64,000 nucleotides of DNA from Pseudescherichia sp031998825 (lineage in GTDB: Bacteria > Pseudomonadota > Gammaproteobacteria > Enterobacterales > Enterobacteriaceae): positions 1-64,000 of the forward strand of contig NZ_DAMACX010000014.1 of the NCBI RefSeq assembly GCF_031998825.1, read 5' to 3'. Of the stretch, positions 25,921 through 35,134 are shown one piece after another. The notes under the pieces were generated by a model. That model saw nothing but the letters and a program-made list of their open reading frames with translations, was not told the origin of the DNA and did no database searches. Position 1 is the stretch's first letter. Every line of letters begins with the position of its first letter. Position numbers and translations under genes: made by a program.

Positions 25921-25934
25921 GTGAACCGCTTCAC
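25921..25934 (+). promoter_or_regulatory. Candidate LacI-type operator before the TRAP operon
   Basis: GTGAACCGCTTCAC has GTGAA/TTCAC arms and a central CG, the format of LacI/GalR operators, and it contains the same GTGAAC hexamer repeated in 24556-24868. It lies about 90 bases upstream of the TRAP binding-protein gene. Confidence 0.45.
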
Positions 25935-26022
25935 CTCTGCTTCTCCAGACGTAGTGTAGTTTTTAAGCGTAAAAATTAGAACGCTGTCCTGGCGCTTACC
26001 TCACTACCCTGGAGTTGACTCA

Positions 26023-26994
26023 ATGAAAACGACCCTTAAGCCGTTGTTAGCCGCTCTGTGCCTCTCTGCCTTTGCCTCCTCTGTTGCTGCTCAAACCATT
26101 AAGGCTGCCGACGTCCACCCGCAGGGTTATCCCAACGTGGTGGCCGTGGAGCATATGGGCGAAAAACTGAAACAGCAAACCGACGGCAAGCTGGAGATTA
26201 AAGTCTTCCCCGGCGGCGTGCTCGGGGATGAAAAGCAGATGATTGAGCAGGCGCAGATGGGCGCTATCGACATGATCCGCGTCTCCATGGCACCGGTGGC
26301 GGCGATCCTGCCGGATATCGAAGTCTTTACGCTGCCCTACGTCTTCCGCGATGAAGACCACATGCACAAGATCATCGATGGCGATATCGGTAAAAGCATT
26401 GGTGACAAGCTCACCGCCAATCCGAAATCTCGCCTGGTGTTCCTCGGCTGGATGGACTCCGGCACCCGTAACCTGATCACCAAAGATCCCATCGTCAAGC
26501 CGGAAGATCTGAAAGGGAAGAAGATCCGCGTGCAGGGTAGCCCGGTCGCGCTGGCGACGCTGAAAGATATGGGTGCCAACTCGGTAGCGATGGGCGTCAG
26601 CGAGGTCTACAGCGGGATGCAGACCGGCGTCATCGACGGCGCAGAGAACAACCCGCCGACCTTTGTCGCCCACAACTACATGCCGGTGGCAAAAAACTAC
26701 ACCCTCAGCGGTCACTTTATCACCCCAGAGATGCTGCTCTACTCCAAAGTGAAGTGGGACAAGCTCAGCGCTGACGAGCAGCAGAAGATCCTCACCCTCG
26801 CTCGCGAAGCGCAGTTTGAGCAGCGCAAACTGTGGGATGCCTATAACCAGCAGGCGCTCGACAAGATGAAGGCGGGCGGGGTTCAGTTCCATGAAATCGA
26901 CAAAACGGTCTTTATCAAAGCGACGGAGCCGGTGCGCGCCCAGTATGGCGATAAGCATCAGGATCTGATGAAAGCCATCGCTGACGTCCAGTAA
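26023..26994 (+). CDS. TRAP transporter solute-binding protein (DctP family)
   Basis: 323 residues with a Sec signal peptide cleaved after SSVAA. DctP features: GGVLGDEKQMIEQAQMGAIDM and GVIDGAENNPP, plus the conserved Arg in KGKKIRVQGSP that clamps a substrate carboxylate. Periplasmic. Substrates of this class are organic or sugar acids; which one here is unknown. First gene of a three-gene operon. Confidence 0.92.
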   Translation: MKTTLKPLLAALCLSAFASSVAAQTIKAADVHPQGYPNVVAVEHMGEKLKQQTDGKLEIKVFPGGVLGDEKQMIEQAQMGAIDMIRVSMAPVAAILPDIEVFTLPYVFRDEDHMHKIIDGDIGKSIGDKLTANPKSRLVFLGWMDSGTRNLITKDPIVKPEDLKGKKIRVQGSPVALATLKDMGANSVAMGVSEVYSGMQTGVIDGAENNPPTFVAHNYMPVAKNYTLSGHFITPEMLLYSKVKWDKLSADEQQKILTLAREAQFEQRKLWDAYNQQALDKMKAGGVQFHEIDKTVFIKATEPVRAQYGDKHQDLMKAIADVQ

Positions 26995-27019
26995 ATCTGA
27001 TCTGTTTTGTGGAGGACGT

Positions 27020-27529
27020 ATGTCCCAACTCTACCTGAAGTGGATGGACCGTCTGTACCTGCTCGCCATGGCCGTGGCGGGCCTGTCGCTGCTGGTGATG
27101 ACCATTGTGATCCCCATTGGTATCTTCTCGCGCTACGTACTTAACCGCGGCGAGTCCTGGCCGGAGCCGATCGCCATCATCTGCATGGTGACCTTTACCT
27201 TTATCGGGGCCGCGGTGAGCTACCGCGCCGGGTCGCATATCGCGGTGAACATGCTCACCGATCGGCTGCCCGAGTCGCTCAAAACGCTCTGCGCCAGGCT
27301 GGTGGATCTGCTGATGCTGGGGATCTCACTGCTGATGTTCTGGTACAGCTACCTGCTGTGCGTTGAGCTGTGGGAGCAGCCGGTCGCCGAGTTTCCCATT
27401 CTGACTTCAGGGGAGAGCTATCTGCCGCTGCCGCTGGGGTCGGCGATTCTGATCCTGTTTGTCCTTGAGCGCCTACTGTTTGGCTCGCAGGAAAATCGTG
27501 CGGTCGTGCTGATCGGTAACCATGGTTAA
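27020..27529 (+). CDS. TRAP transporter small permease (DctQ)
   Basis: 169 residues, four hydrophobic helices, and the RYVLNRGESWPEPI segment typical of DctQ. A GGAGG SD precedes ATG 27020. Partners the large permease, which starts 10 bases after its stop. Confidence 0.9.
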   Translation: MSQLYLKWMDRLYLLAMAVAGLSLLVMTIVIPIGIFSRYVLNRGESWPEPIAIICMVTFTFIGAAVSYRAGSHIAVNMLTDRLPESLKTLCARLVDLLMLGISLLMFWYSYLLCVELWEQPVAEFPILTSGESYLPLPLGSAILILFVLERLLFGSQENRAVVLIGNHG

Positions 27530-27539
27530 GGGGTGAAAG

Positions 27540-28826
27540 ATGGATGCGTTTGTTTTGTTATTCACCCTCGCCATCTTGCTGGCGCTGGGGATGCCGGTGG
27601 CCTTCGCCGTCGGATTAAGCGCCGTCGCGGGTGCGCTGTGGATCGATCTGCCTCTTGAGGCGCTGATGATCCAGATCACCAGCGGAGTGAACAAGTTTAC
27701 CCTGCTGGCGATCCCGTTCTTTATCCTGGCGGGCGCGATCATGGCGGAAGGGGGCATTGCCCGGCGGCTGGTTAACTTTGCCTACGTCTTTGTTGGCTTT
27801 ATTCGCGGCGGCCTGTCGCTGGTGAATATCGTCGCCTCGACCTTTTTCGGCGCGATCTCCGGCTCGTCGGTGGCGGACACGGCCTCTATCGGCAGCGTGA
27901 TGATCCCGGAGATGGAGAAGAAGGGCTATCCGCGTGAGTACGCGGCGGCGGTGACCGCCAGCGGCTCGGTGCAGGCCATTCTCATCCCGCCCAGCCATAA
28001 CTCGGTGATCTACTCTCTGGCGGCGGGGGGCACGGTCTCTATCGCCACCCTGTTTATTGCTGGCGTGCTGCCGGGTCTGCTGCTTGGTGTAAGCCTGATG
28101 GTGCTCTGCCTGGGGTTTGCCCGCAAACGCGGCTACCCGAAAGGAGAGCGGATCCCGTTTAAGCAGGCTTTGAAAATCCTGTTGGATGCCACGTGGGGGC
28201 TGATGACGGTGGTGATCATTCTCGGCGGCATTCTGTCGGGGATCTTTACCGCTACCGAGTCGGCGGCGGTCGCCTGCCTGTGGGCGTTTTTCGTGACCAT
28301 GTTTATCTACCGCGACTACAAGTGGAACGAGCTGCCGAAGCTGATGTGCCGCACGGTGAAGACCGTCACCATCGTGATGATCCTGATTGGCTTTGCCGCG
28401 GCGTTCGGCGCGGTGATGACCTACATGCAGTTGCCGATGCGTATCACCGAGTTCTTCACCTCGCTATCGGATAACAAGTACGTCATCCTGATCTACCTCA
28501 ACATCATGCTGCTGCTGATTGGCACCCTGATGGATATGGCCCCGATCATCCTGATCCTGACCCCGGTGCTGCTGCCGGTAACTAACTCATTAGGGATCGA
28601 TCCGGTGCACTTCGGCATGATCATGATGGTTAACCTCGGGATCGGGCTGATCACGCCGCCGGTAGGATCGGTGCTGTTTGTCGCCAGTGCGGTGAGCAAG
28701 CAGAAGATCGAAACGGTAGTAAAGGCAATGCTGCCCTTCTACGCGATACTGCTGGTCGTGTTAGGCATGGTGACCTATATTCCGGCCATCTCGCTCTGGC
28801 TACCGAGATTGTTAGGAATGCAGTAG
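27540..28826 (+). CDS. TRAP transporter large permease (DctM)
   Basis: 428 residues, about 12 hydrophobic segments. DctM signatures include ILAGAIMAEGGIARRLVNFA, GSSVADTASIGSVMIPEM and LIGTLMDMAPIILILTPVLLP. Forms the sodium-driven translocation pathway with DctQ. The operon ends in a REP-type repeat. Confidence 0.92.
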   Translation: MDAFVLLFTLAILLALGMPVAFAVGLSAVAGALWIDLPLEALMIQITSGVNKFTLLAIPFFILAGAIMAEGGIARRLVNFAYVFVGFIRGGLSLVNIVASTFFGAISGSSVADTASIGSVMIPEMEKKGYPREYAAAVTASGSVQAILIPPSHNSVIYSLAAGGTVSIATLFIAGVLPGLLLGVSLMVLCLGFARKRGYPKGERIPFKQALKILLDATWGLMTVVIILGGILSGIFTATESAAVACLWAFFVTMFIYRDYKWNELPKLMCRTVKTVTIVMILIGFAAAFGAVMTYMQLPMRITEFFTSLSDNKYVILIYLNIMLLLIGTLMDMAPIILILTPVLLPVTNSLGIDPVHFGMIMMVNLGIGLITPPVGSVLFVASAVSKQKIETVVKAMLPFYAILLVVLGMVTYIPAISLWLPRLLGMQ

Positions 28827-28831
28827 ACGTT

Positions 28832-28904
28832 ACGCCCGGCGGCGCTCCGCTTGCCGGGCCTACAAAACCGTAGGCCGGGTCAGGCGAAGCCGCCACCCGG
28901 CGTT
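28832..28904. repeat. REP-like repeat pair between dctM and zntA
   Basis: Two inverted units with CGCCCGGCGGCGC and GCCGCCACCCGGCG ends around CCGGGCCTACAAAACCGTAG. Located between convergent genes. Confidence 0.85.
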
Positions 28905-31091
28905 TTATCGGCGGCGTAACAAACGCACTGCGTTCGCCGTCACCAGCACCGTTGCGCCGGTGTCGGCGAGCACCGCCAGCCAAAGTCCGGTGATCCCCAG
29001 CAGGGTGGTCACCAGGAACACCGCCTTCAGCCCCAGCGCAATAGCAATGTTCTGCCGAATGTTGGCGTGCGTTGCCCGTGCCAGGGTAATCATCTCTGCC
29101 AGCCCGCTTAGCCTGCTGTGAGTCAGCGCCGCGTCGGCGGTCTCCAGCGCCACGTCGGTGCCGCTGCCCATCGCAATACCGATGGTCGCTGCCTTCATTG
29201 CCGGAGCATCGTTAATACCGTCCCCGACCATTGCCAGCGGGGTGTGCGCATTCAATGCGGTTACCGCCGCCACCTTATCTGCTGGCAGCAGCCCCGCTTT
29301 AAACTCAAGCCCCAGCTCGTCAGCTACCGCCGCTGCTGCACGCGGGTTATCGCCCGTCAGGATCGTCCCCTGCACGCCCAGCCGATGCAGGGCGGCAACG
29401 GCTTCTTTGGCATCGTCACGCAGCGTGTCCCGCAGCGCCAGCAGGCCTTTTAACGCGCCCTCTTCAGTAATAACCACCACCGTCTGCCCGGCGGCTTCCA
29501 GCTCGTGGATGCGCGCGCAATATTCGCTGGCAGGAAACGTATCCGCCGCGCAGATCAGCGCCTTTTTGCCCGCGACGTCGGCCTCAATACCCGATCCCAC
29601 CAGCGCACGCTGCGCCGTAGCGGCCGGGATCACCAGCCCACGAGAGTGGGCTTCCCGCACAATCGCCTGCGCCAGCGGGTGGGTCGAACCCTGCTCAACC
29701 GCGGCGGCCAGCGTAAGCAGTTCGTTCTCAGTGGTTGCATGAGGATAAACCCCGGTAACCTGCGGTTTACCCAGCGTCAGGGTGCCGGTTTTATCGAAGG
29801 CAATATGGCGCACGCGTCCGAGCTGCTCCAGCGCCGCGCCGCCTTTAATCAACGCGCCCCTGCGGGCCGCTGCCGCCAGCCCGGAAGCGATCGCCGCTGG
29901 GGTGGAGATCACCAGCGCGCACGGACAGCCGATGAGCAGCAGCGTCAACCCCTTGTAGATCCAGCCTTCCCACGGGGCGCTGAAAAGCAGCGGAGGCACA
30001 ACGGCAACCAGCAGGGCGATGAGCATAATGATGGGGGTATAGATCCGGCTGAAGCGATCGATAAAGCGCTCCACGGGCGCGCGGCGCTCCTCGGCCTCCT
30101 CGATCAACCTGAGGATGCGGTCGATAGCGCTGTCGCCCGGCTCTGAAAGCACCTTGAGCTGGACCAGACGATCCACGCTGGTGGCCCCGGCAGGCACTTT
30201 CTCCCCTGCGGTTCGCTCCACCGGGATCGATTCGCCGGTAAGGGCGCTCTCATCAAAGCCAGCGGCGGCAGTAAGCAGCGCCCCGTCGGCGGGCAAACGC
30301 CCTCCAGCAGCGACTTCAATCACGTCCCCCGGTCGCAGCGTCTCTATCGCTACCGTTTTACGCTCACCGTCGACCAGCAGAGTGGCGGTCTCCGGTTTAA
30401 GCGCCATCAGGGCGCTGACTCCCTTCCGCGCCCGGCTGGCGGCCCAGCCTTCAAGACGCTCGCCGATTAAAAACAGCAGCAGCACCATCGCTGCCTCTGC
30501 CGTTGCGCCGATGAACAGCGCCCCGATAGCCGCCACGCTCATCAGCGTCTCAATAGCAAACCAGCTGCCGCTTCTCATCAGGCGCAGCGCCTGACGGGCG
30601 ATAGGGTAGAGACCAACAAGGGTGGTGGCGACAAAGGCCAGATTACCGAACGGGTGGTTGACCTGCTCCAGCGCCCAGCTTAGCGCCATCATGATAATCA
30701 GCGTAATGAGCGGCAGGTTTTCCTGCAGGAAGGACGTTTTCTCCGCCGGGGCCGTCTCGCTGCGCAGGGTGTAACCGGCATTTTTAACCGCCGTCTCGAC
30801 CTGAGCGCTGACGTTGCCCGAGGCGTTGATCAGCAGCTTCTCGGTGGCGAAAATCACCTGAACCTGCTCAACCCCGGCAACCTGTCTAACCGCGTTCTCT
30901 ACTTTGCGCGCGCAGGCGGCGCAGTCCATACCGTTAACGATCCAGCTGTAACGGCTACCGCTATCTGGCAGGGGGGCAGCGCGCTGCGTCTCACACTCTT
31001 CCGTGCAGCAGCAATCCTCCTGGACCGGTGCAGGGGCGGGCTTAAATGCCGTAAACTGCGGCGCTTTTTTGGGCTTTTCAGGGATAGACAT
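28905..31091 (-). CDS. zntA: Zn/Cd/Pb-exporting P-type ATPase ZntA
   Basis: 728 residues. An N-terminal metal-binding region has CCCTEEC and an HMA domain with GMDCAAC (Cys 57 and 60). Eight helices include the metal-site CPC in LLIGCPCALVISTPAA. The phosphorylation site is DKTGTLT and the hinge is MVGDGINDAPAM. Close in length to E. coli ZntA (732). Exports divalent soft metals across the inner membrane. Its promoter carries a perfect ZntR-type palindrome (31137-31158). Confidence 0.96.
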   Translation of the reverse strand: MSIPEKPKKAPQFTAFKPAPAPVQEDCCCTEECETQRAAPLPDSGSRYSWIVNGMDCAACARKVENAVRQVAGVEQVQVIFATEKLLINASGNVSAQVETAVKNAGYTLRSETAPAEKTSFLQENLPLITLIIMMALSWALEQVNHPFGNLAFVATTLVGLYPIARQALRLMRSGSWFAIETLMSVAAIGALFIGATAEAAMVLLLFLIGERLEGWAASRARKGVSALMALKPETATLLVDGERKTVAIETLRPGDVIEVAAGGRLPADGALLTAAAGFDESALTGESIPVERTAGEKVPAGATSVDRLVQLKVLSEPGDSAIDRILRLIEEAEERRAPVERFIDRFSRIYTPIIMLIALLVAVVPPLLFSAPWEGWIYKGLTLLLIGCPCALVISTPAAIASGLAAAARRGALIKGGAALEQLGRVRHIAFDKTGTLTLGKPQVTGVYPHATTENELLTLAAAVEQGSTHPLAQAIVREAHSRGLVIPAATAQRALVGSGIEADVAGKKALICAADTFPASEYCARIHELEAAGQTVVVITEEGALKGLLALRDTLRDDAKEAVAALHRLGVQGTILTGDNPRAAAAVADELGLEFKAGLLPADKVAAVTALNAHTPLAMVGDGINDAPAMKAATIGIAMGSGTDVALETADAALTHSRLSGLAEMITLARATHANIRQNIAIALGLKAVFLVTTLLGITGLWLAVLADTGATVLVTANAVRLLRRR

Positions 31092-31129
31092 GATGTCCTC
31101 CGGTCAATGATAATTTTCTCATTAACCGG

Positions 31130-31161
31130 AGGATACACTCTGGAGTCGACTCCAGAGTCAA
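31130..31161 (-). promoter_or_regulatory. zntA promoter with ZntR operator
   Basis: On the minus strand TTGACT (31156-31161) and TATCCT (31130-31135) are 20 bases apart, the overlong spacer typical of MerR-family control. The spacer is filled by a perfect 22-bp palindrome (31137-31158, half-site ACTCTGGAGTC). It matches the arrangement known for E. coli zntA. Confidence 0.92.
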
Positions 31162-31164
31162 GCG

Positions 31165-31791
31165 TTATAGATAGAGAGAGCGAACAATCAGGAAGTGGCC
31201 AGCAAAATAGCAGGCGCTGGAGATAGCGCTGTCTGCCCGGAAGCGGCGGCGATAGTGACTGCCCAGCCAGACGATATTACTCAGCAGCAGCAGGGCTGCA
31301 CCGACAAATGCCGACAGCGCCGGGCTGGTAGGACGGAAGAACCACAGCTCGCCTGCCAGCCAGACCATCACCAGCGTCATAGCGATAAAGGTACAGATGG
31401 GCCAGCGCAGCTCCTCAAGGCGCGTCCAGACGGTAGCGATCAACAGGACGCCAATCACCAGCAGCACCAGCGGCAGCGGCCAGAAGAAGCTGAGGGTCAT
31501 CTGGCTGGCGAAGTAGATGGTGTAGAGCAGATGGGCGAGGAAGAACGCCCCAATGGCGTAGAGCAGCTGCTGGCGCGGCAGCAGGGTCAGTGCATCGCCC
31601 ACCAGGGTGGCGCACAGACCCGCCAGCACCAGATAGCTGACGGCGTTAAACATCGGTGCCTGCCAGGCCAGCAGTAACAGCAGCAGCAGCGTGACGGGTT
31701 TAAAGACCCAGCGTTGCCAGGCTGGCCCGCGATAGGAGGCATCCACATAAAGCCAGGCGGAAAAACAGACGGCGATAAACGACCAGAGCAT
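31165..31791 (-). CDS. yhhN: YhhN/TMEM86-family membrane protein (lysoplasmalogenase-like)
   Basis: 208 residues, same as E. coli YhhN, about eight hydrophobic segments. The family shares the fold of eukaryotic TMEM86 lysoplasmalogenases; activity of YhhN is not established here. SD AAGGAAT precedes ATG 31791. Its leader contains a GTGGGC/GCCCAC hairpin (31820-31836). Confidence 0.92.
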   Translation of the reverse strand: MLWSFIAVCFSAWLYVDASYRGPAWQRWVFKPVTLLLLLLLAWQAPMFNAVSYLVLAGLCATLVGDALTLLPRQQLLYAIGAFFLAHLLYTIYFASQMTLSFFWPLPLVLLVIGVLLIATVWTRLEELRWPICTFIAMTLVMVWLAGELWFFRPTSPALSAFVGAALLLLSNIVWLGSHYRRRFRADSAISSACYFAGHFLIVRSLYL

Positions 31792-31894
31792 CTTAATTCC
31801 TTGAATTTGTTACTGTCTCGTGGGCTTTACGCCCACACCCTTGCTATTCAGTGTAGTGGCCGTTGCGGGCAGATGACAATGCTGGCCCGCGCGA

Positions 31895-32176
31895 TTACTT
31901 CTTCTGCTGAAGATTCTGCTTAAGCCTTTTCTGCCACACCAGCAGCTCAAAGACGCCAAACAGGAAGATGCGCCACTGCTCGGCGGCGGTCATCTGCGGG
32001 CCATCCTTTGGCAGGGCGGTTTTCATCATTACCATCTGCAGGGCATGCATAAAGGCGGTGAAAACCAGCGCCACGTTGACAAAGATATTCAGCGGACGCG
32101 GGAAGGGATGGATCAGGTTGAGGATCAGAAACGCCCAGACGCACAGCATCAGAACCCGGCCCAGATTAATCAGCAT
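31895..32176 (-). CDS. yhhL: DUF1145 membrane protein YhhL
   Basis: 93 residues (E. coli YhhL 89), two hydrophobic segments, then a basic C-terminus. Overlaps the 3' end of rsmD by 7 bases, so the two are co-translated. Function unknown. In E. coli yhhM lies between yhhL and yhhN; here only 103 bases without a gene separate them. Confidence 0.9.
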   Translation of the reverse strand: MLINLGRVLMLCVWAFLILNLIHPFPRPLNIFVNVALVFTAFMHALQMVMMKTALPKDGPQMTAAEQWRIFLFGVFELLVWQKRLKQNLQQKK

Positions 32177-32781
32177 GTTACGCTCCCTGTACTTATTGAT
32201 GATTGAGGTACTTGTCGGTGATAGAGGCGGTAGGCTACCTGACCGGCTATCTTTTCACGGTGCAAATCCCAGTGCGTTGGCACGGGCGGCAGCCCATTTT
32301 CCACTTCGCTCTCTACATAGATTAGCGCGTCATCCGCCAGCCAGCCGTTATTTTCCAGCAGCCGCAACGTCTCATCAAGCAGGCCTTTACGGAACGGCGG
32401 ATCGACAAAGACGATATCATGCGGGGTCCCGTTCTGGGTAAGGAACGCGAGGGTATTGTCATTAACCACCTTGCCCTGGGCGGCGTTCAGCGTCGCCAGG
32501 TTCTGTTGCAGCTGGCGGGCCACGCCGCGCTCCATCTCTACCAGCGTCGCAGAGGCGGCATAGCGCGACAGCGCCTCCAGGCCCAGCGCACCGCTGCCAG
32601 CGAAGCAGTCGAGGCAGCGCGCGTCTACCATTGAGGGGGCCAGCCAGTTAAACAGGGTCTCCCTGACGCGATCCGTCGTTGGTCGCAGGCCAGGGCTGTC
32701 CGGCACCGGGAGTTTTCGGCCGCGCCACTGGCCGCCAATGATGCGTATCTGGCCGCTGGCGGCTCGGTTGGGTTTTTTCAT
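32170..32781 (-). CDS. rsmD: 16S rRNA m2G966 methyltransferase RsmD
   Basis: 203 residues from ATG 32781 (MKKPNRAASGQIRIIGG), matching the E. coli start. SAM-binding motif CLDCFAGSGALGLEALSR and catalytic motif FVDPPF. Methylates G966 of 16S rRNA. Divergent from ftsY as in E. coli. Confidence 0.95.
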   Translation of the reverse strand: MKKPNRAASGQIRIIGGQWRGRKLPVPDSPGLRPTTDRVRETLFNWLAPSMVDARCLDCFAGSGALGLEALSRYAASATLVEMERGVARQLQQNLATLNAAQGKVVNDNTLAFLTQNGTPHDIVFVDPPFRKGLLDETLRLLENNGWLADDALIYVESEVENGLPPVPTHWDLHREKIAGQVAYRLYHRQVPQSSISTGSVTC

Positions 32782-32984
32782 AATGCTGGCTCTGGTCACA
32801 ATTTTTAGGCCGCCATTTTAGCGGCGGGCGACGCCGGACGAAACCTTAATCCGCAGGCGGTGCTGTAGAATCAGGAAAGTGTTAGACTAACGAATTACTT
32901 ACACCATTTTCAGTCCCTGTTTGCGACTATCTTTAGGACAATACGGGCTGTGCCATGAATTAACCGCGAGGAGTGTAGTCGCAA

Positions 32985-34463
32985 ATGGCAAAAGAGAAAA
33001 AACGGGGTTTCCTCTCCTGGCTGGGCTTAGGCCCGAAAGAGGAGCCGCAGCAGGCGGAGCCAGAGCAGCAGGTTGAGCAGCAGCCGGAAGAGCAGATCCA
33101 GCAGCAGGCGGCGGTTGTCACTGAAAAAGAAGCGGAAACGGAAGCAGAAGCGAAGGCGGAGCATGCCCCGCATAGCGAAGCCGAATCAGAAGCCTTTGCC
33201 GCCGACGTCGTCGAGGTGACGGAGCAGGTTGCTGCCCAGGAAGAGATTCATAAAGAGGTTCAGGAGACCGTTGCGGAAAAGGCTCCAGAAGACATTCAAG
33301 CGGAGCCAGCGGCACCTCTGCATGCTCAGCCGCCGGTGTACATTGAACCGGAAGAGCTGCCGCAGACGGAAGAGGTCGCTCTTATCGAGCCGGAGCCGGA
33401 AGAGTGGTTAACCGAAGAGGACCAGCGTGAGATCACCGACGAGGAGCTGGAGGCCGCCGCGCTCTCTGCTCCTGCGGAAGAGGAGATCGCCCTCGAGGAG
33501 GAGCCTGTAGCGGTCGCGCCTCTGGAGCAGGAAAAACCCACCAAAGAGGGTTTCTTTGCGCGCCTGAAACGCAGCCTGCTGAAAACGAAAGAGAATCTCG
33601 GTTCCGGATTTATCACTCTTTTCCGCGGCAAAAAAATCGATGATGATCTGTTCGAGGAGCTGGAAGAGCAGCTGCTGGTGGCGGACGTTGGCGTTGAGAC
33701 GACGCGCAAAATTATCGCCACGCTGACCGAGAGCGCCAGCCGCAAACAGCTGCACGATGCCGAAGCGCTTTACGGCCTGCTGAAGGCGGAGATGGGTGAT
33801 ATTCTCGCAAAAGTTGATGCGCCGCTTAATATTGAAGGCAAAACGCCGTTTGTTATCCTGATGGTGGGCGTCAACGGCGTGGGTAAAACCACGACTATCG
33901 GCAAGCTGGCCCGTCAGTTTGAACAGCAGGGTAAATCGGTGATGCTGGCGGCAGGGGATACCTTCCGTGCGGCGGCGGTTGAGCAGCTTCAGGTGTGGGG
34001 CCAGCGCAACAATATCCCGGTGATTGCCCAGCACACCGGTGCGGACTCCGCCTCGGTGATTTTTGACGCCATCCAGGCAGCGAAATCACGCGGCATCGAC
34101 GTGCTAATCGCCGATACCGCCGGGCGCTTGCAGAATAAAGCGCACCTGATGGAAGAGCTGAAAAAGATTGTCCGCGTAATGAAAAAGCTGGACGTCGACG
34201 CGCCGCATGAAGTGATGCTGACCATTGACGCCAGCACCGGGCAGAATGCAGTAAGCCAGACCCGTCTGTTTAACGAGGCGGTAGGCCTGACGGGGATCAC
34301 TCTGACCAAGCTGGATGGTACGGCGAAGGGTGGGGTGATCTTCTCCGTCGCCGACCAGTTCGGGATCCCTATCCGGTATATCGGGACTGGCGAGCGTATA
34401 GAGGACTTGCGTCCGTTTAATGCGGGCGATTTTATAGAGGCACTTTTTGCCCGAGAGGATTAA
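32985..34463 (+). CDS. ftsY: Signal recognition particle receptor FtsY
   Basis: 492 residues (E. coli 497). A long acidic N-terminal A domain (about 1-190, rich in Glu, Gln and Ala) is followed by the N helical bundle and the G domain with GVNGVGKTTT (about 294-303), DTAGR and TKLDG. Receives SRP-ribosome complexes at the inner membrane. GAGG upstream of ATG 32985. First gene of ftsYEX. Confidence 0.97.
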   Translation: MAKEKKRGFLSWLGLGPKEEPQQAEPEQQVEQQPEEQIQQQAAVVTEKEAETEAEAKAEHAPHSEAESEAFAADVVEVTEQVAAQEEIHKEVQETVAEKAPEDIQAEPAAPLHAQPPVYIEPEELPQTEEVALIEPEPEEWLTEEDQREITDEELEAAALSAPAEEEIALEEEPVAVAPLEQEKPTKEGFFARLKRSLLKTKENLGSGFITLFRGKKIDDDLFEELEEQLLVADVGVETTRKIIATLTESASRKQLHDAEALYGLLKAEMGDILAKVDAPLNIEGKTPFVILMVGVNGVGKTTTIGKLARQFEQQGKSVMLAAGDTFRAAAVEQLQVWGQRNNIPVIAQHTGADSASVIFDAIQAAKSRGIDVLIADTAGRLQNKAHLMEELKKIVRVMKKLDVDAPHEVMLTIDASTGQNAVSQTRLFNEAVGLTGITLTKLDGTAKGGVIFSVADQFGIPIRYIGTGERIEDLRPFNAGDFIEALFARED

Positions 34464-34465
34464 CA

Positions 34466-35134
34466 ATGATTCGCTTTGAACACGTCAGCAAGGCCTATCT
34501 CGGTGGGAGACAAGCGCTGCAGGGGGTGACCTTTCACCTGCAGCAGGGCGAGATGGCATTTCTGACCGGCCACTCTGGCGCAGGGAAAAGTACGCTGCTC
34601 AAGCTAATCTGTGGTATTGAGCGGCCAAGCGCCGGGAAAATCTTCTTTGGCGGCCATGATATTAGCCGCCTGAAGAATCGCGAAGTGCCGTTTCTGCGTC
34701 GGCAGATCGGCATGATTTTCCAGGATCACCATCTGTTGATGGACCGTACGGTTTACGACAACGTGGCTATCCCACTGATTATTGCCGGGGCCAGCGGGGA
34801 TGATATTCGTCGCCGTGTCTCTGCGGCGCTGGATAAGGTCGGGCTGCTGGACAAAGCGAAAAATTTTCCGATTCAACTCTCCGGCGGTGAGCAGCAGCGC
34901 GTGGGTATCGCCCGCGCCGTGGTCAACAAGCCGGCGGTGCTGCTGGCGGATGAACCGACCGGTAACCTTGATGAGGCACTTTCGGAAGGCATTCTGCGCC
35001 TGTTCGAGGAGTTTAACCGCGTCGGGGTCACCGTTCTGATGGCGACGCACGACATCGGACTGATTTCCCGTCGTTCATATCGGACGTTGAGCCTGAGCGA
35101 CGGCCATTTGCATGGAGGCCTGACGGGTGAATAA
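34466..35134 (+). CDS. ftsE: Cell division ATP-binding protein FtsE
   Basis: 222 residues. Walker A GHSGAGKST, ABC signature LSGGEQQRVGIARA, Walker B VLLADEPTG. With FtsX it forms the divisome ABC complex that activates periplasmic amidases through EnvC. Starts 2 bases after the ftsY stop and overlaps ftsX by 8 bases. Confidence 0.97.
   Translation: MIRFEHVSKAYLGGRQALQGVTFHLQQGEMAFLTGHSGAGKSTLLKLICGIERPSAGKIFFGGHDISRLKNREVPFLRRQIGMIFQDHHLLMDRTVYDNVAIPLIIAGASGDDIRRRVSAALDKVGLLDKAKNFPIQLSGGEQQRVGIARAVVNKPAVLLADEPTGNLDEALSEGILRLFEEFNRVGVTVLMATHDIGLISRRSYRTLSLSDGHLHGGLTGE

Noticed and set aside
29505..30146. Long open frame antisense to zntA (also similar frames opposite phoX, ddc, gntU and lysC)
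   Set aside because: They are antisense shadows of high-GC genes, with low-complexity Arg/Gln/His-rich translations and no ribosome sites.
31096..31133. 15-bp inverted repeat enclosing the zntA SD, at first read as an RNA thermosensor-like hairpin
   Set aside because: The -10 (31130-31135) overlaps the 5' arm, so transcription should start near 31123 and most of that arm would not be in the mRNA. At most it is a DNA-level symmetry.
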